From: Akkermansia muciniphila | Lineage (GTDB): Bacteria > Verrucomicrobiota > Verrucomicrobiia > Verrucomicrobiales > V1-33 | Assembly: GCA_943333275.1 (NCBI GenBank) | Contig: CALQSQ010000007.1 | Coordinates: 1-64,000 of the forward strand | Length of the DNA stretch: 64,000 nucleotides | Reading direction: 5' to 3' | In this document: piece by piece, positions 52,265 through 60,917 of the stretch | Numbering within the stretch: position 1 is the stretch's first letter | How the letters are laid out: each line of letters begins with the position of its first letter | The notes under the pieces: model-generated | Databases searched by the model: none | What the model was told of the DNA's origin: nothing | What the model saw: the letters and a program-made list of their open reading frames with translations, nothing else | Position numbers and translations under genes: made by a program

Positions 52265-52678
52265 AATATTCTGACGGTCGCGAAGCGCGATGCATTCCAG
52301 AATCCTTGCCTCATGCCTGCCCATCCAGAGGGGATGTCATCAGCGCGCCTGCAATGTGACTTTGGAAGTATCTATGGCCTGCATCCAAAGACACATATGA
52401 TTACGACCTTCGGCACATGGCTGATTTTTGAAGGGGTGCGATGAATGCCGCACACCAACTGAGTGTCGCGGCCTGGCGCTGCACTTTCTGCCCTTAGGCG
52501 GAGAACTGCGCGGACCTGATTCAACCTTGGTGGGCTGTCAGCAATCCGTTCCACGCCGGGTTCCCTTGTGTGAGGGAGTCGGGGAACAACGGAAAGTTAC
52601 AGTGCCAGGCCGCGACACAACGTTGGAATTCTTTCCGTCAATTCATTCAACTCAATCACAACCAACTGCTCAATCCTA

Positions 52679-55252
52679 ATGAAACAAAACGTCTCTTATC
52701 CCAAAGTCATCATTCATCGCCTGGGTGCCCCATCCGTGTCCACCATGCCTCGCGCCGCACGGACGGTTTGGCTACGCCTGCTCTGCCTGGTTCTGTTGGT
52801 TTTCGCAGCAGAATCGCTTCACGCAGGCACGCACACCTGGTCTGGTGCGGGGGCGAATACGCTCTGGAGCAATGTGGGCAACTGGTCAGCAGGCGGAGCG
52901 CCAGTGCCTGGAGAAAGCAATGTGGTGCTCATTTTCCCCTCCAATGCCACGGGCTTCACCAGTACGGTGAATGTGAACAACCTCTCTGTGGATCGCATGG
53001 AGTTCAGCAAGCCCCCTCTTGCCGGCTCGATCTACACGTTTCCCAACGGCGGCACCCCGCTGACGTTGACCGGCGTGGCGGGCGACAACATTTGGCTCAA
53101 GGACAATGTAAGTGTGATCTGGCAGCCGAACCTGACGCTACAAAACACCTGTCGCGTTAATCTCGCACTGACCAATGGCTTGCCATCCAACTTCGACATC
53201 CAGGGGATTGTGGCGGGCAACGGGGGACTCGTGAAACAAGGTGGTGGATATCTTGAGTTCAGCACGGGTGGTTCGGCCAATACCTTCCTGGGCACGATGC
53301 GCGTGGAGGCTGGCGGGGTGCTTTTAAATAAAATCGTGGGCACCCCGTGTTTTGGTGGGAACCTTGAAATCGCGGGCGGCAGCGTGCGGGTCGGGCGTTC
53401 ACATCAAATCCCGGACACCGCGGCCATTACCATCGGATTTGGCCTACTCAAACTCGAAGCAGATGTAGGCGTCGTGAGTGTGTCAGAAAGAATTGGTGCT
53501 GTGACGTTCACCTCAACCAATGCTACGAATAACATCTGGATCACCTCGCCCAACACCCTCATTCTGGGGGGCAATGTGAGCTGTGCAGCGGGAGCGGGCA
53601 TCCAGGGGCGACTGTGGGCTGACAGCCCTTCCGGGCAGATCACCCTTGATGGAACCACCCGCAGCTTCACTGTGCCGGACGAGACCTCGCAGCTCGAAAT
53701 TTACGGCAACCTCGCGGATGGCGGGGCTGCGGGTGGGCTGACCAAACTAGGAAGCGGGGAGATGATCCTTCGGACGGTCACCACGTTCTCTGGTCCGGCC
53801 ACCGTGGCGGCGGGCACACTAACCTTGGCGAATAACCAGTCTCTTGGGGGTACGGCCGGGGCGACGACTGTGCAAACTGGCGCCGTGCTGGCGCTGGGCT
53901 ACGAAAGCGAGGGGGTCACGTTGCCCGCTGGAGAAACGATCCATCTCGCAGGTACATTGCACGCAAACGATTCCTCCACCATCTCCGGGCCGATCGTGCT
54001 CTCTGGCATTCCGACGATCAGCGCAGCAGCAGGCTATACGCTAACCCACACGGGCGTGATGAGCGGGTCAGGTGCGCCCTTGAATATTGGCGGTTATGGC
54101 ACGGTGGTGATGGCGGGCACTGCGTCCAATACCATGGGGGGCTATGTTTCCGTCGGTGTTTCAAGCAATCTCCATTTGAACAAGACCAACGCAGTGGCTA
54201 TTCCCGGCACGGTCAAATTTGAAACAGTTGGAGGCACCCTGAAACTCCTGGCTCCAAATCAAATTGGCGACAGTGGCAGCGTATGGATGGCCAAAGGAGG
54301 CATTTTCGATCTTAACAGTCAAAATGAAACCATCGGCTTTCTCTTTGGCTCAACTGGCAACGGCGGCAAAGTAACCTTGGGGGACGCCACGTTGACGCTC
54401 AACGGCACTACCAACGTACAGTTAGGCAACACCGCCACCCCAGCCAAGGCCTCCATATCCGGCACCGCTCTGAGCAAGATACGCAAGCTGGGCAGCAACA
54501 CCTGGACGCTTTATCATAGCCAGTTTGGATCCAGCTCTACCTTTCCCACTCTCTCCGTAGAGGCTGGCACCGTTGAACTCTATGATGAATGGCTCGGATC
54601 CATCGAAGCCAAGGGCGGCTTGCTTCGCGGCCACGCCACTACTGGTGCCATCCTTGGCATGGGTGGCCAGGTGTGTCTGTGTGATTTCACCACGGCCAGC
54701 TTTTCTGGAGTGGCGGCGGTGCGTGTTGCGATCAATGGGGGCACGCCCGGCACGGGCTTCGATCGTATGATTTGCCATGGTGCGGTCAATCTCACAGGAC
54801 AAACGCTGCAAGTCAGCCTGGGCGCTTTCACCCCAATGACCTCAGGGCGTTTCACGATCATCGACCGAAGCGTAGGCGACGGCCCGGTGACCGGGACGTT
54901 CGCTGGCCTTCCGGAAGGTGCAGGTTTCATGCTGAACGGACTCCCCTTCCGCATCACCTACAAAGGAGGTGATTACGATAACGATGTTCAGCTCATCTTC
55001 CTCGGGACTGGCACCCCCGGCCCGGAGATCACGGGAATCACCAAGAATGGCAACAGCGTGGCGATCTCCGTCAGTTGGCTGCCAGCCATGTCGGGCCAAA
55101 GAGTTGATATCCAAAGAGCGATAGGTCCAGCACCGAATCCGCTTTCGATTTGGGGTGCGCACGGCTTCGTTATTCTGGATGCCCAGGGTAAAGGCACCTA
55201 CACCTCCAACGTATTCGGAACGAGCAACTTCTTTCGGCTGACGGCGAATTAA
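52679..55252 (+). CDS. Secreted autotransporter-associated beta-strand-repeat (PATR-like) protein
   Basis: 'TWSGAGANTLWSNVGNWSAGGAPVPGESNVVLIFPSN', 'GNGGLVKQGGGYLEFSTGGSANTFLGTMRVEAGGVLLNK', 'GGLTKLGSGEMILRTVTTFSGPATVAAGTLTLANNQSLGGTAGATTVQTGAVLALG'. Confidence 0.82.
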   Translation: MKQNVSYPKVIIHRLGAPSVSTMPRAARTVWLRLLCLVLLVFAAESLHAGTHTWSGAGANTLWSNVGNWSAGGAPVPGESNVVLIFPSNATGFTSTVNVNNLSVDRMEFSKPPLAGSIYTFPNGGTPLTLTGVAGDNIWLKDNVSVIWQPNLTLQNTCRVNLALTNGLPSNFDIQGIVAGNGGLVKQGGGYLEFSTGGSANTFLGTMRVEAGGVLLNKIVGTPCFGGNLEIAGGSVRVGRSHQIPDTAAITIGFGLLKLEADVGVVSVSERIGAVTFTSTNATNNIWITSPNTLILGGNVSCAAGAGIQGRLWADSPSGQITLDGTTRSFTVPDETSQLEIYGNLADGGAAGGLTKLGSGEMILRTVTTFSGPATVAAGTLTLANNQSLGGTAGATTVQTGAVLALGYESEGVTLPAGETIHLAGTLHANDSSTISGPIVLSGIPTISAAAGYTLTHTGVMSGSGAPLNIGGYGTVVMAGTASNTMGGYVSVGVSSNLHLNKTNAVAIPGTVKFETVGGTLKLLAPNQIGDSGSVWMAKGGIFDLNSQNETIGFLFGSTGNGGKVTLGDATLTLNGTTNVQLGNTATPAKASISGTALSKIRKLGSNTWTLYHSQFGSSSTFPTLSVEAGTVELYDEWLGSIEAKGGLLRGHATTGAILGMGGQVCLCDFTTASFSGVAAVRVAINGGTPGTGFDRMICHGAVNLTGQTLQVSLGAFTPMTSGRFTIIDRSVGDGPVTGTFAGLPEGAGFMLNGLPFRITYKGGDYDNDVQLIFLGTGTPGPEITGITKNGNSVAISVSWLPAMSGQRVDIQRAIGPAPNPLSIWGAHGFVILDAQGKGTYTSNVFGTSNFFRLTAN

Positions 55253-55422
55253 GCGCCATTGCTCATTTCAGCCCATCCCTGTCCACTCCCGTAAATATGA
55301 TTTGCTACATCGAAAGTCGTATTTCGAGCTTTGGAATCCAAGCGTAGTTTCAGACCGTCAGAAACCCCGTTCGACCAAATGAACATCCATTAATTAAATA
55401 CCACATCCAGAAACCCAACATT

Positions 55423-55710
55423 ATGAAAACGCTCCAATTCCTCATCCTCTCCGCAGCTCTCACCGTTTCCGCCCTCGCGGATGGCAAGGTGGATTTCAAA
55501 GCTGACGACACCGCCAGCAGCCTGCTCAAACGCCAAACCGGTCAACGTGTGGAAGTCCGCCTCAAATCCGGAGAGAAAATCAGCGGCAAAGTGGAAGCCG
55601 TGGGAGAGAAGGCTGTCCACCTTTCTGCGCTTGCTGGTCAGGAATTATTTGATGCTGTCATCGTGCTTGATGACATCACCGCCGTGCTCGTCCGCACGGC
55701 AACAAAGTAA
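55423..55710 (+). CDS. Small exported protein with LSm/SH3-like beta region
   Basis: Signal MKTLQFLILSAALTVSALADG; 'GQRVEVRLKSGEKISGKVEAVGEKAVHLSALAGQELFDAVIVLDDITAVLVRT'. Confidence 0.6.
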   Translation: MKTLQFLILSAALTVSALADGKVDFKADDTASSLLKRQTGQRVEVRLKSGEKISGKVEAVGEKAVHLSALAGQELFDAVIVLDDITAVLVRTATK

Positions 55711-55778
55711 ACAGCGTCCGCGGACTTACGAATAGCTGCCCCGGTCGGCCATGCGCCGTCCGGGGCTAATCATTTGCA

Positions 55779-57819
55779 TCATGCAAGCGTCACACGCGGA
55801 TCAATGTTGCGGATATGTGCCGCAGCGGATTGGCGGTTCGGGGTGATTCCAGATTCAACCAGCCAGGCTGCCACAACGGTAGCGGATCGGTAGAGTCCGA
55901 GTTGGCAATGGACAAGGACTGTTCGGGTGGCATGGTGCTTGCGGATGAATTCAAGGGCCTCGTGCAGAGTCCCGGCATCAATAGGGACGAGGTCAAGCAG
56001 TGGGAGATTGAAATAGGCAGCGCGCTCCCGGAAGGCATGGGGAGCATTTCCCTCGGCAGTCAAGTCCAGGACAGCTAGGGGGGATTGGGAAACAAGTGCC
56101 TTCGCTTCGCGCTGTGTGTGTCGCCTGCCAAGCAGCAGGCTAGGCGCTATTTCGCGTGAGGACGGACCTTGCAGGTAACGATGCTGCACAGCTTTGGCAG
56201 CTAACATCCATGGGAGCAGGCACCATTCGGCAGCGGGCGAAAGTGTTCCATTTTCCTTTCCCAGCATACGGGGGTCGCGTCGAAAATAAGCAATCGAGAC
56301 TATGGCACACGCGACCGTTGGCCAGCCGAACCATAACCATCCGCCCCCCATGAGCGCCATGGTTCCAAAAGCAACCGCCAGACCGCCAACCCGCAGGGCC
56401 ATCCTGCGGTGCGCAGGCGTGAGCGGTTCCGATCTCCTCGGCGAGGCCGGAATCAGCACCTTGATCAACCATCCCATGAGAAACCCACTGACGACATCCA
56501 TGAAATGGTGCTGCCACACAAGGAGCGTGGAAATGCCAATGAGGATGAACCACACCTTCACGAACGAGTGCATCCATTTCCCCCTGCGGTCGGCGTCGCA
56601 TGATCCAGGGCCGGCCATCCCGATTCGTAAGCGTCCTCGCGATCATTTCCACCTTGGGATGCCAGGGTTGTCCGGTGTAGATAAGCCAGCCCCCGGGCGG
56701 AAGTGCCTGGTAGATTCCCCGCAGGGATCGGCGGAGCAGTTCATTGTCGTGAAATAGTTCGCAGAGGCCTGAGACGACGACCACTGAGGGTGGAGGATTC
56801 ATGGTCGCAAGGGAGGCTTCATCAAAGGCATCGCCCCTCTCGTTGCTGATGCGGTCTGCAAGTCCACGTGCAATCGCATTGGCGCGGCCAGTTTCCAGCG
56901 CCGTTTCACTCCAATCCCGACAGAGAACAGTGAGTCCGGCTGATTCTGTTTTGTCCTAAAGCAAGTCCAGTAGATAGCGTCCAGCTCCGCCCGCCACATC
57001 CACCAGTCGGCATGGCAGGCCCTGGTTTCGAACCGCGCGCATGCATTCACGCAGGGCCTCGTTCATGCACTGCCGGCGTTGGCGAATGCCCCGCCATCCG
57101 ATTGCATCAAGGTATCCGCGGTCAATGAGTTTACCGATACCCAGTTCCCCCCGGGCTTTGTTCTCGTAAATGTAATCAAGCGATTCTCCGGAATCGAATC
57201 CCGTTTCCAAGCTCACGCGGATACCGCGGCTCAGCCGACCCAGCGTCCGCATGGAAAGCCGCTGCAGGGCGAAGCCCAGGTTTTTTAGCGAAAATTTAGG
57301 CAGCGTCCCCAGCAGTCCGATTGTGAGGATGGCCATGCGATGGAGTTTTGCGCAGGGGCCTCAAAAATCCTAACCGAATCCCAGCGAGCCTCCAAACGCC
57401 CGAAAATAAGCTGTTGCGACAGCAAGTGTGGCACAGCACCAGCCCAATTGCGGCTGGCCGCAGGCGATGCCCGCCGACACCAGCAGGATCACATCTTCGA
57501 TACGGTCCGGTGCCTCATTGAAGAGATCACCGGCCTTGGACTTCAATCCCCCTTCCACTGCCACCAATCCGTCCATCATGTTGCACAACAAACGCAGCTG
57601 CATGCATGCCGCCCCAATTAGAAGGGCGACGCCTGGTCGTATCAATCCGCTTGACATGAGGACCAGGGCAGCGGCACCGAGGGTGGTAAATCCAATGCCC
57701 GCTATGGAGATCGAATTTGAGGAAACCTTTCGGGCTACGAGTCCGGAGGAAAGTTGGCGTGCCCAGGCGGTCGTGCGGGATTTTAGCGGCCGGCGCGCTG
57801 AGTCGGTGGATGGATTCAT
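55779..57819 (-). pseudogene. Composite remnant: CDP-alcohol phosphatidyltransferase -> class I SAM methyltransferase -> PAP2/dual-specificity phosphatase (YnbA/YnbC/YnbD-like)
   Basis: ORFs 57370-57819, 56956-57336 and 56140-56802 share one frame, separated by TAG (57370-57372), TGA (57361-57363) and TAG (56956-56958); motif continues across stops ('AYFRAFGGSLGFG*DF*GPCAKLHRMAILTIG', 'GGAGRYLLDLL*DKTESAGLTVLCRDWSETALE'). Phosphatase part (55779-56618) is in another frame: 'FVKVWFILIGISTLLVWQHHFMDVVSGF', 'VLVHCQLGLYRSATVVAAWLVESG'. Confidence 0.8.
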
Positions 57820-57886
57820 AGTGGACGAGGCCAGCTTGGCAGTTTGGTTGCCGAACTTCCTAACCCCGGATTGTCACAATTGCAAT

Positions 57887-58501
57887 TCAAGGCGCCTTGT
57901 AATCTGTGGGTATGGTGAAGTGCGCTTCGTCGACAGGATCCGATTTGATGCTCACGAGGGTCGTGATGAATTTCATTCCCTGTTGTTCGAATTCCGTTTT
58001 CAGGGCAATTCCTGGCACGTCCGGCTGCTTGGTGCCCTCGGAGGACATCTTGGTGAGTATCTTCAATTCGGTTCGGATTTTTTCCTGCCCGGGATAGTTT
58101 TTCGCCACCCACATCTTCACGACGGTATCGAGATTCTTAACCTGATAAATCTCACATTCGTGACCATCGACAGTTTCCATTTTTCCAGTGGCGGTGACCG
58201 TGGAGGTGTTGACGGGAATTTTTGAGGATTCGTTGGTCTTGATGGATAATGCCTTGAGTTCCCTGGTGTTCATTTTAAAAATCATTTTTTGCTCGTGCAC
58301 CAGTGTGATCATGTCCCCGGTGGCGGTATTCATGATGACCGATGAGGTGGTGTCGTTGTCCGTGCGGGCCTTGTCGCCCTTGATCCAGATGGTGGTGCGG
58401 GATTTGGCGCCATTGAGCTGGGTTTCGTTGACCAGGGTGAGATCGGCCAGGGCGGATGTGGAGACGATGGCGGAGAGGATGAGTGGCAAGAGTGTTTTCA
58501 T
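57887..58501 (-). CDS. Exported DUF4412-like protein
   Basis: Signal MKTLLPLILSAIVSTSALA; 'TTIWIKGDKARTDNDTTSSVIMNTATGDMITLVHEQKMIFKM', 'VDGHECEIYQVKN..VKMWVAKNYPG'. Confidence 0.7.
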   Translation of the reverse strand: MKTLLPLILSAIVSTSALADLTLVNETQLNGAKSRTTIWIKGDKARTDNDTTSSVIMNTATGDMITLVHEQKMIFKMNTRELKALSIKTNESSKIPVNTSTVTATGKMETVDGHECEIYQVKNLDTVVKMWVAKNYPGQEKIRTELKILTKMSSEGTKQPDVPGIALKTEFEQQGMKFITTLVSIKSDPVDEAHFTIPTDYKAP

Positions 58502-58646
58502 ATTGTCCGGCAATTTTCCATGAAAGCGCGAAGGATGCTATGTGCCTTTGGTTGTAGTAAACCAAACCTTGCCAAGCAGGTATGGATGGAGACGGAAACT
58601 GCGTGCGGGTGAAGGTTCAACGGCCCATTGCCAATTCGGCGGACCC

Positions 58647-59465
58647 CTATGATGGAAAAACCGTTTTGTAATTCCTATGAAATCCCCCGGCCTCCACCCC
58701 AAGAGTTGCGTGGAGATCCTGACCTGTCATGACCTTGCCCAGTGGCGATGCCGCCACCACAATCCAGCGGGCAATTTCCTCCGTTTCCATAAACCGGCCA
58801 TAGAGCGTCGTTTGAATGTTGGGCATGGTGGCCTCGTAAGCTTCGCGATTCAGCCCGGCGGCAGCGGCCCTGGACTTGTGGATGTCACTCCAGATATGTC
58901 CGGGCGAGACGCACACCGCCCAACCACCCTGCGAAGCCATTTCCTGGGCGCAGGAGAGCGTCAGGCCCTTTTGCGCTGCCTTGATCGGGGTGTAGGCAAA
59001 AGCATCGGGTTCTCCCACATGTCCGGCGATGGAGGAAATGATGACGACACTTCCCTGAAGCGCGGCGGGGCACCTTTTCCAAATGATGCGCATCAGCTGC
59101 AACGGCCCTCTGAGGCCCACTTGGAAATGATGTGCCAGAGGATCCGGTTGGACCCATTCGCTCACAGGAGCGAAGTGAAAAGTCGCGGCATTGTGAACGA
59201 TCACATTGATGACGCCGAACTTCCGCAGAATCAGCTCCACGGCCTCCTGAATGCTGGATTCAAGGCACAGGTCCATTTCGATGAAGGCGGCCCTTTTTGG
59301 ATACTCAGTCAACAATGCGGTGACCGCCTGACAGTTGGATTTGGCTGGCAGGTCTGCCATGGCGACCATGGCGCCTTCTTCCAAAAAACTGCGGGCCGCA
59401 GCCGACCCCAGCGACCCTGCGCCACCGGTGATCACCACCACCTTATCGTCGAGTTGCAGGTTCAT
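58647..59465 (-). CDS. SDR-family oxidoreductase
   Basis: 'VVVITGGAGSLGSAAARSFLEEGAMVAMAD', 'NVIVHNAATFHF', 'SVVIISSIAGHVGEPDAFAYTPIKAAQKGLT'. Confidence 0.88.
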   Translation of the reverse strand: MNLQLDDKVVVITGGAGSLGSAAARSFLEEGAMVAMADLPAKSNCQAVTALLTEYPKRAAFIEMDLCLESSIQEAVELILRKFGVINVIVHNAATFHFAPVSEWVQPDPLAHHFQVGLRGPLQLMRIIWKRCPAALQGSVVIISSIAGHVGEPDAFAYTPIKAAQKGLTLSCAQEMASQGGWAVCVSPGHIWSDIHKSRAAAAGLNREAYEATMPNIQTTLYGRFMETEEIARWIVVAASPLGKVMTGQDLHATLGVEAGGFHRNYKTVFPS

Positions 59466-59493
59466 TGATGAAAATCCAAATGGGGATCCCGAC

Positions 59494-60507
59494 CTATCCA
59501 CCCACAGGAAGATAGCGTGCGATCTCCTCCTGGATACGGGCATTGATGCGGTGTTTCACCGCTTCGGTGGCGACACGGATGGCGTTCTGGATGGCGAAGG
59601 GCGAACTGGAACCATGAGCGATGATGGTGATTCCGTTCACTCCGAGCAGCGGACTGCCTCCGACTGCCTCATAGCTGCCGCGGTGCTGGACGCGTTTGAT
59701 GGCCGGCTTGATCAGGAGACCGCCGAGCTTGTAGCGCAGGCTGGCGGACACTTCCTGCTTGATGAGGGTAAACATCGCCTTGGAGAGTCCTTCCGCGCCT
59801 TTCAGGAAAACATTCCCCACGAAACCATCGCAGATCGCCACGTCCACGGCGTTCAGGAAGATATCGCGCCCCTCCACGTTGCCGCGAAAGTTCAGGCGGC
59901 TGGCGCGCAGGAGTTCGGTCACGTCCCGAGTGAGTTCATTTCCCTTGCCCTCCTCCTCGCCATTGCTAAGCAGTCCAATTACGGGATTCTCCACTCCGAG
60001 CATGAACTGACGGTAGATGCTGCCCATGATGGCGTAATGGAAAAGGTGAATGGGACGGGAGTCCACATTGGCTCCGGCATCCATGAGGTGGCAGGTGTCG
60101 TTCACCAAATTTGGCATGGGGCAGGCGATCCCGGCCCGTTCCACCCCCTCAAGCGTGCGCAATTTCAGAGTGCTCGAGGCCACGGCTGCTCCGGTATGCC
60201 CGGCGCTCACTACGGCGTCCGCAGTGCCCTGTTTCACCAACTCCACGGAGACATTGATCGAGGAATTTTTCTTCTGCCGCACCGACTTCACTGCGGAATC
60301 GGTCATGAGAACGATATCCGGAGCATTGACGATTTCGCACCGCGCATCCTGCAACCCATGCTTCGCCATTTCCTCACGCACCGTGGCCTCGGGGCCCACG
60401 AGGTAGAGGCGCTCAATCTGGGGAAACAACGCCAGAGCCTGTTTGGCTCCAAGGAGATTTTGAGCGGGGGCGATGTCGCCACCCATGACATCCAGGGCTA
60501 TGCGCAT
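59494..60507 (-). CDS. plsX: Phosphate acyltransferase PlsX
   Basis: 'MRIALDVMGGDIAPAQNLLGAKQAL', 'DAVVSAGHTGAAVASSTLKLRTLEGVERAGIA', 'VAICDGFVGNVFLKGAEGLSKAMF', 'GGSPLLGVNGITIIAHGSSSPFAIQNAIRVA'. Confidence 0.95.
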   Translation of the reverse strand: MRIALDVMGGDIAPAQNLLGAKQALALFPQIERLYLVGPEATVREEMAKHGLQDARCEIVNAPDIVLMTDSAVKSVRQKKNSSINVSVELVKQGTADAVVSAGHTGAAVASSTLKLRTLEGVERAGIACPMPNLVNDTCHLMDAGANVDSRPIHLFHYAIMGSIYRQFMLGVENPVIGLLSNGEEEGKGNELTRDVTELLRASRLNFRGNVEGRDIFLNAVDVAICDGFVGNVFLKGAEGLSKAMFTLIKQEVSASLRYKLGGLLIKPAIKRVQHRGSYEAVGGSPLLGVNGITIIAHGSSSPFAIQNAIRVATEAVKHRINARIQEEIARYLPVGG

Positions 60508-60917
60508 GACGATGAGAATTGGTTGTGGGGTGTGATCATTTCCTAAATCACGGTTTTGGCATGCCGCAAGCGGGGGATTGGCCCAACGCGACTATCAGCC
60601 CTTTCTTGGGCGACCTCCTGCCTCTACGACGTCTGGAACACCAACGCAAACCAAGAGGGATGTGGAAAAGCCAATTTAAATTGGAGAGGTCACTTTTTTC
60701 GAGCAATTTATCTCAAAAGGTTGTTATCCGGAAATTTTCCAACGAACAGTTGGTGGGCGGTCGTTGGCTTCACAAAGCAATCGCCAAGGGCGGCGGTGAA
60801 ATTTTTGAGGCGGTGACTGTAGCTGAGTTTGTGCTGAGGTGGCGAATGATTTTCAGTGGCATGAGTGTGTCAGCACGATTGGCTCGGGCGCAGCCTCGCC
60901 CCACCATGGAAGGCAAT

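Noticed and set aside
55738-55766. Possible hairpin gccccgg...ccggggc after the LSm-like gene
   Set aside because: Stem is short, the loop is long and no T-tract follows; insufficient for a terminator call.
56799-57050. 83-aa minus-strand ORF inside the methyltransferase remnant
   Set aside because: Out of frame with the recognisable methyltransferase sequence; frame artefact.
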